In this document: piece by piece, positions 34,796 through 47,574 of the stretch
How the letters are laid out: each line of letters starts with the position of its first letter
Position numbering within the stretch: the first letter of the stretch is position 1
Assembly (NCBI GenBank): GCA_014526335.1
Contig: JACTAT010000033.1
Span: 62,001 to 126,000, forward strand
DNA: 64,000 nucleotides
Direction: 5' to 3'
From: Chrysaora quinquecirrha
Taxonomy: Eukaryota; Cnidaria; Scyphozoa; Semaeostomeae; Pelagiidae
The notes under the pieces: model-generated
What the model was told of the DNA's origin: nothing
What the model saw: the letters and a program-made list of their open reading frames with translations, nothing else
Database searches by the model: none
Made by a program: the position numbers and the translations under genes

Positions 34796-37700
34796 ATGAA
34801 AATCAGTAATTCATTTATAACGTTGGTTATGGCCATTTTTGCAAGCTTGCAATTATCACTGCTAAGACAGTCTCACAACGTTGAAGCCAAAGGCAAAAAG
34901 GTAATTATTACTTTGATTTTATAGCCTATTCCTTTATGAATATTATACGGTAAATTTCTCATATAACGTACATCGCCTGAGGATAACAGTGTTGATAACA
35001 GTGAAGCTATTACGCAAATGCTATGCTGTACCCATACTCATGCCCTTCGAGTTTATACTTAACAAGTTGATTTCCAAGATATCTGTCAGCAGTCAGCACT
35101 AAACACATAAAGTCTTTACACCAACGTGGCTAGCATTTGCATCTTTTGTGGCATCTAAACTTGCTATATCTAAATCTATATCGAAGAAGCCACTAAACCA
35201 GACTTATCAACACCTATGTACGGCTAATTTTTGGAGCGCACACGTTAACTTGTTAACCCAATCAAACTTTTCTCTATGATCCTGTTATACTATACTTTAA
35301 AAGGCATACATTTATAACTTTTTCACCTGCTTTGATTAATGATCAGTATTGAATTTGCAAACTGAGGCATTCAGAATGTTTCAATAAAAACAAGTTGTAT
35401 GTAGTTGTATGTTTAAAAGATACCTTACTATTTACAGCTCAGAAATCACTGAAAAACTAATGTTGCAATATCTTATTTAATAGTTTGAGTTCTAAATTAG
35501 CTTCATTCACTTAGAAGAAACATTGGATTCACTTTTTCCATTCAGTATCAAAGGGACTGCCTACACTTAGAATAAAGAGCTATTAGCTATCAGAATTATA
35601 GACAGCAGTTGCGTTTCGCTGATCCGTTTATAACTTCGGGACAAGATTGAAAAAACCGAAACAAGCTACGCTTATCAGCATAGATAAGCATATATAGCTA
35701 AAAATTCAAACGATAAAAAGTCTAATGGTCTATAAAAAGATTCGGAAGGTCTACCCTTAAGAAAGGGACAGAGTTTAGTAATTTTATAGATATGTCATTT
35801 AGGCGTCTCAGGCGTCTGTAACATCGTTCACTGTAGTTGTCCATAATTCCTTTTCCTAATTATATGACATATTAAAACTTGGACAAGAAGACTTTAGACT
35901 TAATCAGATTTGGAAGAGACCGTGCTCGGCTTGAATCGTACTTATGGCTTAATAATTTTTGTAGCCTAAATACTTGCAGAATGTTTCGTGAAAATCTTAC
36001 TGGTAGGGAAAGGTTTTCGTACAAATTGAAAGGAGGTTTTTTAAAATCTTTTCTTGCATCCTTGGTTTCTTACTTATGAAAAAGAGTAAAAATTTACAAT
36101 CTCTCGTTCTTGTAAGAGAAACCTCAAGTACACGTTTTTATCAAAAACCTCTTTTAAAAAACTACACGAGCCCGTATCGTGAACATCAAGGAGCTCCCTT
36201 TGACATGATAAGAAAGGCAAAATAAAACATAAGAAACTTTATCCACTCTGCAACTCCACAATGCGTATGTTTTCATTTGGTTTTCAAATATCTGTTAGCA
36301 ATGGACACTACTTGTTGTAATATCACTTATTTTCTCAACGCTACCTACTCAAAATAGTACATTGGGCTGCCCACCAATAGCTTAAATAAATTACAAAAGG
36401 TTTATTCCTGGGCTGGGAAGTCAAGAGACTCTTCAGGAACATGTACTACGCTGACTACGTTAAAGATGAAAACCCTACTAGATTGGTGGACCAAAGTTTT
36501 ATAATAAAATGAGTGTAGCTGGGAAGGAAGGATGGTAATTTAGGCTATTAACTTTGAGACTTAAAGTTATTGAGACTTAAGTTATAGATTTTAACTACTG
36601 TGCTAGCTGTACCCTAGCTGTACCACTGCATTTTGACATAAAACCAGCTACACGTTTTTTGTAAGAAAACTTGGCTTCATTTTCAACCTGCCTGTTTCTT
36701 ATATTTTTTTGAGCAATTTTTGACCACTTTATCACCCCTTACCCTACCCAAAAACATATTTAAAGTACTTTTCTGGGCAGTGGCTTCACGCTGGTGAACT
36801 TGCTTGTAATTTTTTCAAGTAATTTCGGAGATAAAAAAAATGTGACCCAATTTTCCACTGGTGTTTCTAACTTTCTAATGCCGTTCTAAGTTAGTAGAAA
36901 GTAGCTAGTGAACTTTGACTCAGATTTTTTAATAAGCAACCGCTCAATAAGCAAATAGGGTTGAACTGACCTTAACATTGAGCAACTTGAGGGCTCAATT
37001 GAATTACTGTAAGCAACTAAGAAGTCAAACAACCAAGCTTATTCTCTTTCTTGTGTTAGGAAATTGTTCTTCGTTCTTATGTTTTGCATGTTGAAGTTCG
37101 TTAGCTAACGTTTTTCCACTTACTGTCTCCCAAAAGTTATGTTGTAGGCCTAACAGATGACGATTTTGACCCGCGAAGTCAGGGGTGGTTAAGGATAGAT
37201 AGGACTTTCTTGGTGTTACAGGAAAAATAAGGACAATTTTCTTTTCTCTGAAACGATCAAACATTGTTGGCCCTGGCCAAATCCAACATTTGAAATTTGC
37301 TTGTCAAGCAAAATGTTTGACCGTTTGGCCCCGTCCAAAAACATTGCTCGTCCAACTTTTTAAGCCTGCGTCAAGCAAAAAGTGTTTGTGAACTTTCGAA
37401 AAACATCACGCAACAAACTTTGCTTATTTTTGCTTCTCAAGCAATGTTTGATCCTTTAATCGCCTTTCCAACAATGCTTATGAAACATTTCATTTGTTTT
37501 TGACAAACTGCAACAACTTGCAACATTTCACCACCTAGCAACATTTCTTAGCAACAAGGCGTCCATGCTTGTGCATTAGCGATAACATCGTTGTTGGACA
37601 GCAATGTTTTTGGACGTGGCCAAACGGTCCAAACATTTGTTGTAAACAAAGCAAATTTGAAATGTTGAGACCAACAATGTTTGATCGTTTGGCCAGGGCC

Positions 37701-40700
37701 TATTTGAAAACTACTTGCTGAGTAGATCTTGCAGATAGGGATACAGTGGAATACCCGGGGAGTACCGAAATCGCTCTTAATGATAATGATAGCGATGTGG
37801 CGTAGGTCCCTGAGAATGACTCTTCAAGTAAGCTACGTAAGGCTAGATTCAGCTAGAAGTTTGAAAGGCTCATCGGTGTCTGTGGTACCTGCCTTTATTC
37901 GTATCAGGCAGATAATCGGGCAGGACGTCGCAGCGCTTTTTCGGCGCTGGTGCGGCCGTGCCTTGGCGCTCTTGCAGTCACTCACGGCTATATGGAAACC
38001 ACATTACAATAACAGGTTAAACAGGTATTGCTTTCCTGTTGCAGCAGATTTGAGAGAGGCGTATTAACCAAATATCAGTCTTCAATACCTGAGAGGTATG
38101 GACGCAAATAGGACACTATACTCGTTATTTATAAGAAAGCAGTCTTTATAAGAAACTAGTGCTCAACTTCTTTAAGTTCAATACTGGATTCTTTTAACTT
38201 AAGAAAGTTTTGCTTCGTATTTTTCTTAATTTTCTGTATGCTATTTTCGTTCCTCTTCTGCTGTTCATCTTGCTATTAGCCGAATAGTGATTATATTTTT
38301 GATGAAAGACGTCATATTAATTCAAATTTTTACAGTTCCTTTAACTGTTCATGCTCAAAAATACTACACTCCATACTTTTGTTACGAAAGTCACAAGAAA
38401 GTTTTGGAAGATACATGAAATATCTAAGAAAGTTTCAATACCAAAAAGTTTCTTATCAAGTGTATCGATGTAATTTCAAATTGAAAAAAATTAGCTGTAC
38501 CTCAACATAATGGCCGGCAGGCGTCGCGTGCCCGCATCCATAAAAATTGATCGAGATTTTATATCCAGGGAGACCCAATGTGAAAATGGGCTGTCTATAA
38601 TCCTGGAATCACACCTAATAAGAAATCTTCTGATCTGTTAAAGATATCTTGCCACCCAATAAACAAACAGAAATTATGAAACTGGAAATTAGATGGTTTT
38701 TCGGTTGAAGCTTTTTGGTTTGTTTGAAACCCTGCTTTAATCGGTTTTAGTTGTATCAAGAGTTTTTCCATTCTGGATCTCGGTGTTTGTAATCAACCAA
38801 ACAAGAGTACTCATTTCCAAAAGCTTCTAAGCAACGCAAGTACTGCATACTATCAAAGCCATGCAACTCAAAAAAGCTACTTAATTACGTAATCGTTTGT
38901 CAAAGTGCACAAGGTATGGACTGCGTTTTTGAGCCTACAATCATGGAAAAAGTTGTCTAGACAATGCTGAAAATGTACGTCCAATCAGGAAGGTCCAAAT
39001 CACTTATTCCCCCACTTAGCCCCCTTCCCCATTTCAATGTTGGATGTTTATTTGGTTTCATTCACATCATAAGTAACCAATCCATCATGGCCATCATCCA
39101 GGCTATAATGTGTAATGAAATCCGTGAACAAGTGATCAACATTGAATGAGGGATGGGGGCAAAGACATTGACCCCCAATCAATTTGACTGAGTATTTGTC
39201 TCAACATATTCTGTCCATGATTGTAGACGGTGACTGAGCGAAAATGAGTAGATTGATGCTCAGCTAAACGACGTCGAACAAGCGAAATCAAGTTGGATTG
39301 CAAGGCATGCTGCTAAGCTACATTGGGAGTTTATTGACATGGCATCCAACATGAAATATGACCATATACAACGTAAAACCATTACAAACTTCTAGTAACA
39401 GGAAACGTAGTTTTAGCAACAAACACTCCTTTATTTGCAAAATCAAATTGGATTGCAAGGCTAGGCTAAATTGAAGTGAGGTTATTGACATGGCATCCAA
39501 CATGAAATATGACCATATACAACGTAAAACCATAACTAACTTCTATTTAAAGAAACTTAGTTTTAGCAACAAACACTCCTTTTTTGTAATGCCGTTTTTT
39601 TCAGTTTGATGTTGTTAAAATTAGACACATTGTTTCCAAAAATAAAGTTCAATTGTTAAATATTTTCATATTTGCGCTATTACATTATTATACTACAAAT
39701 ATTAAAATACTTTATACAACAGAAAGGGGCAAGAATTATGTTTATGATGTTTCTATATATAAGCAATGTTTGTAAATATGCAATATTACTGTTTATTTAG
39801 CTAAAACATAAGCGAAATCAAGCAGAAGCCACCCAGAAAGTGCGAGACTGACAAATAACTTCAAAAATAACTTTGCAAATGGTCATTGGCTTAAAACTTT
39901 AAGACTATTTGTTAATATCACACAACGTGTTTTTATTGATATTAATCTTCCTTGAGAGACATATATAATACATCAAATCCTTTAACTTATCCTTGCTAAT
40001 GATATCAATATTCATTGTTCAATAAGATGAGAGTTTTAATTATCATCTGCTTCAAACGATACCGAAAAATGGAAACAAAGTCAATTAGCTCATGGGATAA
40101 TGTTAACCCTAAAAGACTGGCTTTAAGTCGTTTAACTGCTAAGAAAAATACCCTGGGTACCAGAGCCTCGAAGGATCGGGTCACAGGGAGTTGAAAGTAA
40201 GAAACGAGAAACACTGGGAGTGGAAAGACATGTGTATTTCCTCACTGTATATATGGTATAATGTTATACTATATTTTGGTATTTACCAAACTGTTGATTC
40301 TTTTGCCCTGGTATTAAAAACGCAGGATGCACTCCGATTTAACATGTGGCCCACAGCTGACTAGAACTCCAGTCACTCCTTACCCACAATTGTACGCAAA
40401 AAATACCACCACATCAAGCATAATAACCCACCACATCAAGCATAATAACCCACTACAGTAATGCTTATTAACCACAGTACGCAAAAAAACACCACCACAT
40501 CAAGCATAACAGCCTACCACATCAAGCATAGCAAAAATACCACCAGTGTAGTGCGTATCCATCACCGTAGTGCGGATAGACTCGCTAGCATCGTAGAGCA
40601 ATTTACCGAAACCCTTAAATGACAAGCTCTTCGCCTCTGGTCGTTGCTACACATCAACGTGTGACTTGGTACTTCACTTTAGCATAAACATAGTACGTAA

Positions 40701-43700
40701 GTGCAAGTACGTTGCTAGGCATTAAGTGTGCGAGGTAGCATTTAATACGATCACCGCTGGGTAGGCGTTGTAATGAATGCCATGATCAATCAATTGTAAT
40801 TCGAATATTTGTATTTTGATCAGGAAATGAGCAAACATAATCCCTAGTGATCATGTTGAGTTCTATTGTTTTTTCTTTTCTAGTGCAAGATTCAGTTCAA
40901 ATTAGGTGAATACGTTGTTCGATGTCCAAAGAAGATACCAAACAAGGTAATGTAGAAGCGTATTTTGATAAGCAAAAGAATGTTGTTTTCCTACTATAAT
41001 CCCTTTTCAACCAGAAGGAAGAAGAAAAGGCTTTAACCAAAAAACACTTTATGCAAACATAGGACTTCTTATGTGGAAATTTGAAGGAGCTGGACAATTA
41101 CAGTAAGGATTTAAACACACTTTTTAAAGAATAAATGAGAATAATATGAAGGCCCAAAACTTTTAAGACTATGTCCTCCTAAGGCTATGTCCTCCTAAGG
41201 CTATGTCCTCCTAAGGCTATGTCCTTTTGAGGCTATGTCTTCTTAAGGCTATGTCCTCTTAAGGCTATGCCCTCTTAAGGCTATGCCCTCTGAAGACTAT
41301 GTCCTCTTGACGCCACGACTTCTTAAGGGTATGTCTTCTTAAGGCTATGTCCTTTTAAGGTTATGTCCTCTTAAGGCTATGTCCTCCTAAAGCTATGTCC
41401 TCCTAAGACTATGTATACTTAAGGCTATGTCCTCTGAAGACTATGTCCTCTTAACGCTACGACCTCTTAAGGCTATATCCTCTTAAAGCTATGTCTTGTT
41501 AAGGCTATGAACTCTGAAGGCAATGTCCTCTTAATAAGGCTATGTACTCTTAAGTCTATGTCCTCTCAAGGCTGTGTCTTCTTAAGGCTATGTCCTCCTA
41601 AGGCTATGTCCTCTTAAGGCTATGTCCTCTGAAGATTATGTCCTCTTAACGCTACGACCTCTTAAGGCTATATCCTCTTAAAGCTATGTCTTGTTAAGGC
41701 TATGAACTCTGAAGGCAATGCCCTCTTAATAAGGCTATGTCCTCTAGAGTCTATGTCCTCTCAAGGCTGTGTCTTCTTAAGGCTATGCCCTCTTAAGGCT
41801 ATGTCCTCTTAAGAGTTCGATCGTGTCATCTTAAGAGTTCGATCTTCGAGCTGTGACTGTGTGTAGTGTTATGCTACTCTTATCGCTCCACTCTCATTAT
41901 GTTTCATTTCTATTACGAAGAGAGACAGTAGCAAAGATGTTAGCTTTCTTCGTCGATCCTCGATCAACCCCAATCTACACCTAATTTTTAAGAATATTGA
42001 GGCTCAGCCGAAGTTAAGGTCTCTCATAAAAGAATTGTGTATTAACATATTGACTACTACATCAACCAAAATTCGGGCAAACGACATAATAATTGGAGAT
42101 ACCAAGTTAGTGAGTGGCTCCTCTAAATGTATCTTAGTGCAGATTTTCTCTTTTCGCCGATGTTTAGCTACCTTGTAAACCATAGAGACGCACTTATGAC
42201 CAGTACTACATGAATTTCAAAGCGACCATCAACAGCTTATTCATATGTCACATTTTTTTTTGTCAGGAAAGCCAGAGAACAATCACAAGAAAAAGAGGAC
42301 CACGAGGACGAAAAGGAGAACGAGGTTTACCTGGACCCATTGGTCCAGCTGGAGTAAAGGTGAGCGATAGCACTGTCTGGTTTAGCAGTTTCAAGAACAA
42401 GCAACACTCAGCACTAGCCCGAAGCTTGTTTTGCTAGGCATCAGCCATTATAAAAGTGGTTTGAGCATCTCTAGTTTGACGTCTGTCTTCGATCAACCAA
42501 TCAAATTACCCTTTTCAGAAAACTTTCAAAGAAGCTATTGTTCTAAATAAACAATACCAATTCATCATGGCCTTATGCCTTAACTTTAAAGACTTTACAG
42601 GCCAAGCCTAATTTCTCATTGCCTAATGCCGTAACGTATATAAAATTCGAATCTCTGGACAAAGTCAAAAGGGCGTTGTTCATAACAATTATACCGTAAT
42701 TTTAGCTTACTATTTCAATGGCCAATCAGATAGGGTTGCTTTACAGCGGTTGTAACAGTTTTCCTTCTTGACATACTTTACTAGTCCGAATCTCCTTAAA
42801 TTAATGTTTCGGAGGTGTCTGATATATTCAAACAAATTGAATATAGGAAAATCGTATCCTACTTCAAAAAGTCGGTAAACGATAGGACGAAGAGCATATT
42901 CTACGGCACTCTAGAGATCATATTTCGAACACATTGCACCCAACTGCCACTGGATCCTTAAGCATGTTCGTCTCCTATACATACAGCATACCCCTGACCT
43001 AAATAACGACTCCTGCTATATAGATTTACTGGTTGCACACTTGTATTAACGGACATGTGATTTTCTTTCAGGGTGAAACAGGTCCAGTTGGACCACCCGG
43101 ACCAAGAGGTCTAACAGGAGAGGTAAGAAAGCTATGCATATCTTCTCTAGTAGATGTTACTGTTTTCTTAAGTATGCATGAATAGTACAATATTATTACA
43201 CGCTTTTTTTTATAAGGAACCTACCTCAAGGCCTAGTTCTTAAAGTTCCTTATTTTTGCACCTCTTTTCAGGCAATTGTAGTTCCAAAAGTTCCTTAATA
43301 GTTCCTTAATTTTAAGTGCACATACAGTGGTCTTAACAATAAAAGAGAGACATTTGCATGTGAGTAAAGCTCGATACTACTCAAAGAAACATTGGATACA
43401 TGCTTAACGTACAATTTATGTGATTTTCGACTGCAAATGAATGGAACCGGCATTCTAATTCTTGATTATTTGCAGTGATAAAAGTATTCAACATTCAAAA
43501 GTTCCTTGATGATTTTCTCTTTAGTAGTATAAGTTCTTTAAATTTCGGGCCTTCTACATGTAGGTTCCTTATAAAGTGGTTCCTTATAAAAAAAGCGTGT
43601 AGTATAATAGTACGTCTTACTCGCAAACCCAAAACGTGTTTTAGAAATGGATAAGTCGCGTTATTTTGGCTATTTGCCTACACTGTTGTCCACAAACACT

Positions 43701-45432
43701 AAATATTTGCTTTTCAAGCAATATTTGACCATTTGGGCACGTCACAAAATATTACTTGGAAAGCAGAATTGACAGCAATGTTTTTGGAAACCTTCAAAAA
43801 CATATTATGCGCTTGTGTCCAGCAAAAACGTTTGATGTGTTTAAAGATGTGGCTGAACGGTCAAACATAGTTTCAGTTGTTTGAAATATGTTTCACAATA
43901 TTTCTTGGCAAGCATAATTCATCAACAATATTTTGGGGGGCCTTCAAAGTTTTGCCACAGAACGATATTTTTCCTAAGTTATCATAGCCTGGGAAGTCTA
44001 AAGACAGTCATTTGATAGATTTGTATCTTTCGCAGATTGGAGCATCAGGCATCAAAGGTGAGATGGGACCAGCCGGACCACTTGGGCCAAAAGGAGCCAT
44101 GGTAAGCAGTATAAGATTTTTGCACAGATGAATCATTTTACGTAGTTGGGTTTTTTTCGGGGGAAGATTTAGTGGGATAACCTGTAGTAAAGGGTAACCC
44201 TAGCACTCAAATTCAATCTAAAACAAACCCAAACCTTAAATTTTTTCAAGAACAATAGAAAAACAATTGAGATGTCATGAAGGAACAATAGGCTGAAGTA
44301 AGAGAAAGAGTTTCTGAAAGGTGGGGTTTAACTGTTACAGTGTTGGGGTTGACGTAGGGGTAGAGTTGCTCTCAAATTGAAAATCCAAGTCAATTAATAT
44401 ACCCAATTCACAGCCTAATGCATTTATTCTCTGACCTGTAAATCTTTTAATGCAATTTACCATGCAGTACAAATAGCTTATCTTCTCCCAATAGTGCTTT
44501 CAGTTATCCGATATTTATGCAACGGTCTCGAATCAGACCTTAATTTCTGTTTCATCAACAAGATATGAAATGGACAGGAGTTAGCACCATCTATAAAGGC
44601 TTATCTTTAAAAAGCATGATCGTAGTCCCTTTTGACAAGAAAGCAGCCATTTCCAACGCAAAATCGAGACGCTCTAGTAGGAAAGCTGTCCATATATTGA
44701 CACTAAGATTGTGGGTAAACAGATGAATGTGGCTTTGTAGTGGAGTGAATTTGCACAATCGTTAAAAGTAGAATTATCAATAAGTTGTCAGGTTTACAAC
44801 AACTGATTGGGTCTTTTAAACAATGGGATACCACTGTTGCACAGAGTAAATAGAGGTAACACTATGTTTAACAGAACGTAGAAACTGGGGACATAAAGCA
44901 ATGCATAGCCACACTTTGCCATTGAGGTTTACAAGCTGCGTTAATTGTCAGTTAAACATACTAGTTTCTTGCAAACGATTAAGAATACTATTTAAACCAA
45001 CAGGGAGAGATGGGACCAACAGGAGCACAAGGTCCACCTGGCATACCAGGCAACTGTCTAACAGATAATCCAATTTATGTACAACGCAACGGAGTACACT
45101 GTCTGCCGGGACCGATGGGTCCTCAAGGACCAAAAGGAAGTACAGGAGAACGGGGAATTCAGGGTCCGCATGGAATAGCAGGCAGAAAAGGTGAAAGAGG
45201 TGAACCAGGAATCCAAGGTCCGCGTGGCTCAGTAGGACTTCCGGGTCTACCAGGAACATTGGGAAAGATTCTATGTAGCAAACGGTATACAGCATGGGTG
45301 AGGCAAGATGATGTATATAATGCAGGCAGTATACCAGTGCTTTGTCATGGAGCAGAGTTCTTACAAGGGTTTGTACTTGAAATGAGAAGAACTGATATAA
45401 GATATAGATACCATTGCTGCGCGTTTAGCTAA
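34796..45432 (+). CDS. Collagen-like secreted protein, complete, six exons, about 268 residues
   Basis: Exons 34796-34900, 40884-40946, 42267-42359, 43072-43122, 44036-44101 and 45004-45432, all phase 0 with GT-AG borders. Exon 1 encodes a signal peptide (MKISNSFITLVMAIFASLQL). Exon 2 is a short basic Cys-containing part (CKIQFKLGEYVV). Exons 3-5 are whole blocks of Gly-X-Y triplets; the exon count is modular, as is usual for collagens. Exon 6 has more triplets, an interruption with two cysteines (GNCLTDNPIYVQRNGVHC), a second triplet run, and a 55-residue tail ending RYRYHCCAFS-stop. The tail pattern is C-x(3)-YTAWVRQDD-x-C-x(3)-EF-x-RYRYHCC. A trimeric extracellular protein is inferred. It is a paralogue of the minus-strand gene ending at 10,877 and points away from it. 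Introns 1, 2 and 4 contain element insertions; a minisatellite fills much of intron 2. Confidence 0.85.
36924..37192. mobile_element. TA-family element, TAAGCAAC type, right end missing
   Basis: It matches the left two thirds of 10,070-10,442 (AATAAGCAACCGCTCAATAA ... GACGATTTTGACCCGC) and stops abruptly near 37,192. It lies in intron 1 of the collagen-like gene, just before an FB3 copy. Confidence 0.7.
37255..37705. mobile_element. Fold-back element FB3, longer copy
   Basis: Arms as in the 32,325 copy (AACATTGTTGGCCCTGGCCA on the left; GATCGTTTGGCCAGGGCC on the right), with extra TTGCAACA-rich sequence in the centre. Intronic. Confidence 0.7.
37767..38012 (+). pseudogene. Possible coding remnant of unknown origin, GC-rich, two stops
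   Basis: In one frame the segment reads EIALNDNDSDVA, stop, a 17-residue polar stretch, stop, then about 49 residues including CGTCLYSYQ and ALAVTHGYMET, and a final stop at 38,010. The base composition is clearly higher in GC than the surrounding intron. A competing open frame of 112 codons (37,729-38,067) spans the same DNA. I recognise neither. It could be an old transposon or gene fragment inside intron 1 of the collagen-like gene. Confidence 0.25.
38121..38462. mobile_element. Degenerate TA-flanked element, TAAGAAAC family
   Basis: TA next to CTCGTTATTTATAAGAAAGC on the left, and GTTTCTTATCAAGTG next to TA on the right. Internal TTAAGAAAG and AAGAAACT motifs. The termini are more worn than in the other copies. 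Intronic. Confidence 0.5.
39279..39590. repeat. Tandem duplication, about 157-base unit, two copies
   Basis: TTGACATGGCATCCAACATG at 39,333 recurs at 39,487. Both are followed by the same AAATATGACCATATACAACG stretch and end in AGCAACAAACACTCCTTT. Intron 1 of the collagen-like gene. Confidence 0.8.
40393..40570. repeat. Second locus of the 58-base CACCACATCAAGCAT minisatellite
   Basis: Four degraded units (GTACGCAAAAAATACCACCA, CACATCAAGCATAATAACCC) match the array at 8,390-9,130. It lies about 310 bases before exon 2 of the collagen-like gene. Confidence 0.75.
41160..41830. repeat. Minisatellite, 16-base unit
   Basis: About forty units of AAGGCTATGTCCTCTT with small variations. A longer repeat of roughly 195-200 bases (around GCTACGACCTCTTAAGG) is duplicated within it. 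It fills much of intron 2 of the collagen-like gene. Confidence 0.9.
43199..43599. mobile_element. TA-flanked inverted-repeat element, AAGGAAC family, complete
   Basis: TA on both sides; CACGCTTTTTTTTATAAGGA on the left and TTATAAAAAAAGCGTG on the right. Internal AAGTTCCTTA motifs. About 95% alike to 33,086-33,460 by eye, so a recent spread is likely. It lies in an intron of the collagen-like gene, 77 bases after exon 4. Confidence 0.85.
43690..43960. mobile_element. Diverged fold-back element FB3
   Basis: It retains TTTGCTTTTCAAGCAATATT, GACCATTTGGGCACGTC and GTGGCTGAACGGTCAAACA in the FB3 order, with many changes. Confidence 0.5.
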
Positions 45433-45744
45433 GCAAAAAGTCTTCACGCAGTCTTCACGTGGATTATAATGTCACTGCACATAAAGGGACGAAGTCAGAT
45501 ACTCTATATTCTGAGCTGTCTTTGGATACCGAGAAAGAGAGGACTAATGGATCTCATAGAAGACCAAGAACTCAAAATCATAGGGCTAACAATGTATTCA
45601 CGAATTATTTAAAGTAAGCTGAAACAGCGTTATGGTCATGAAAATTCGCAAAATGAACTGTTGTAAATTTTCCTTGAAATACCTAGTCCTTTTGTCAATA
45701 ATTATGTATCTTAGTATTATAGTGTCGAAATTCCATAAAACGGA

Positions 45745-46440
45745 CATAAATGGGACAAATGTTTTTGTCCGTCTTACATGTCCGCTGCATTAAGGCTTGC
45801 TTCTATTGAATATTGTATTGAATATTGTATTGAATATTGGACTTGTCCGAAGTATAGAGGTCTACGTTGATTGAAGCTTCAATGTATACGCATTTTCTAT
45901 AAAGAAATTTGTATTGAACAATGAAACCTCCATATGAATGGACACTGCATGGCCAATACTTTTGTCCGTCTTACATGTCTGCTGCATGGATGTTTGTTGC
46001 TATAAAGGCATTAAATATTTGTCAGTTGTTCGGAGTTGTCCGGTGTATAGAGGTCTACGTTGATTGAAGCTTCAATGTATACGCATTTTCTTCTATAAAG
46101 AAATTTGTATTGAACAATGAAACCTCCATATGAATGGACACTGCATGGCCAATGCCTTTGTCCGTCTTACATGTCTGCTGCATGGATGTTTGTTGCTATA
46201 AAGGCATTAAATATTTGTCCGTTGTTCGGAGGTGTCCCTTATCTAATGGTGTCCGTTAATGGAAACTCAACTGTATACGCATTGTCTTTAATAAGAAATG
46301 GTATATCAAACAATGAAACCTAGATATAACTGACATCTACAGGGCCAAGGTTATAGTCCGTCTTACATGTCGGCTGTTTTTAATATTCGTCCGTTGTTCG
46401 GATTGGTCCGTGGTCTAAAGGTACCCATTAAGGCTGCACT
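45745..46440. repeat. Tandem repeat, about 188-base unit, three units
   Basis: GGACTTGTCCGAAGTATAGA and its variants, then GAGGTCTACGTTGATTGAAG, then CAATGAAACCTCCATATGAA, then GTCCGTCTTACATGTC repeat in that order from 45,745. The third unit is more diverged. It starts about 310 bases after the collagen-like gene's stop codon. Confidence 0.85.
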
Positions 46441-46778
46441 ATACACATTTCCTTATATAGGGTGGGAATGTTAGGTACTGGCCTGGCCCACCCGATATAA
46501 GAAATTTTCTCAGGCTCCATAGTGCTTTCGTAAGACTATGGCCAGTTAAAGTACCTAGTCCCTCGCCTTTATCAGATAGCATAAACCGTTTATCATCATA
46601 TAAACTATGTCGGTTGATAGACCCGTATCATAGTAAGCAATTGATTTCTGTTAGTTGATGATACGATTTCTCGCTCCTGAATCACTCTTGCAAGAAACTC
46701 CCTCTGTTGACAGTAGAGGGGTTGATGAGGGCTGGAATTCCTCCCTGACGCCAAAATGGCAATAACGGTACAGGTTTA

Positions 46779-47150
46779 CACTATTTTTTAATAAGCAACT
46801 TGACTTCATCCAGTCCTCAAAGTTGCTTAAAATTTTAGACATTTCTGCCCTCAAAGTTACTTAATAGTTGCTTAACATTTGTGTACCTAACAACCACCCC
46901 TGACTTTGCGGGTCAAAATCGTCAACTGTTAGGCCTATAACACGACTTTTTGGAGACATTAAGTGGAAAAACGTTAGCTAAAGAACTTCAACAAGCAAAA
47001 AAAAACAATTTCCTAACAACAAGAAAGCGTATCAGCTTTGTTGTTTGACTTTAGTTGCTTACAGAATTCAATTGAGCCCACATGTTGCTTAATGTTAAGG
47101 TCAGTTCAGCCCTAGTTGCTTATTGAGCGGTTGCTTATTAAAAAAAGCTG
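46779..47150. mobile_element. TA-flanked inverted-repeat element, TAAGCAAC family
   Basis: Reverse-orientation counterpart of 10,070-10,442 along its full length. TA on both sides; CACTATTTTTTAATAAGCAA on the left and GCTTATTAAAAAAAGCTG on the right. Confidence 0.8.
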
Positions 47151-47574
47151 TATTTCAAATGAACTCAACATAACATAAAAGCAATGAAATTTGAGCCCAA
47201 TCCTAAGTTTCATGATATATTAATTAATTGGCCTATGAAACTTTTCATGACGCTCTACAGATGGGTTTCCTATAAAGAGAAATGCACGTTTCGCAAACAA
47301 AATGTAAATTTCTGGGTTTATAGTGATTAGCGTTATTGTAATGCACTTAGATATAGGTAATATAGTTAAGCAAATTGGTTTAATTTATTATTGCTTTGGT
47401 TTAGATTTATTAGAGTTTTCTCATTTATATTTTCAAAATCAAACATGATGTCTCTATCTTTTTGCGAAATCTAAAAATTTGTCAGTACTAAAGCTAACGG
47501 CTACCACAGTTCCCAATATATTCGCACTGTGTGTTCGTCAGCAAGCTGCAAAGTGGCAAACAACGAAAAAGGTA

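Noticed and set aside
38964..39149. 61-codon frame starting MLKMYVQSGRSK
   Set aside because: No motif, no splice partners and it lies in a long intron; chance frames of this size are common here.
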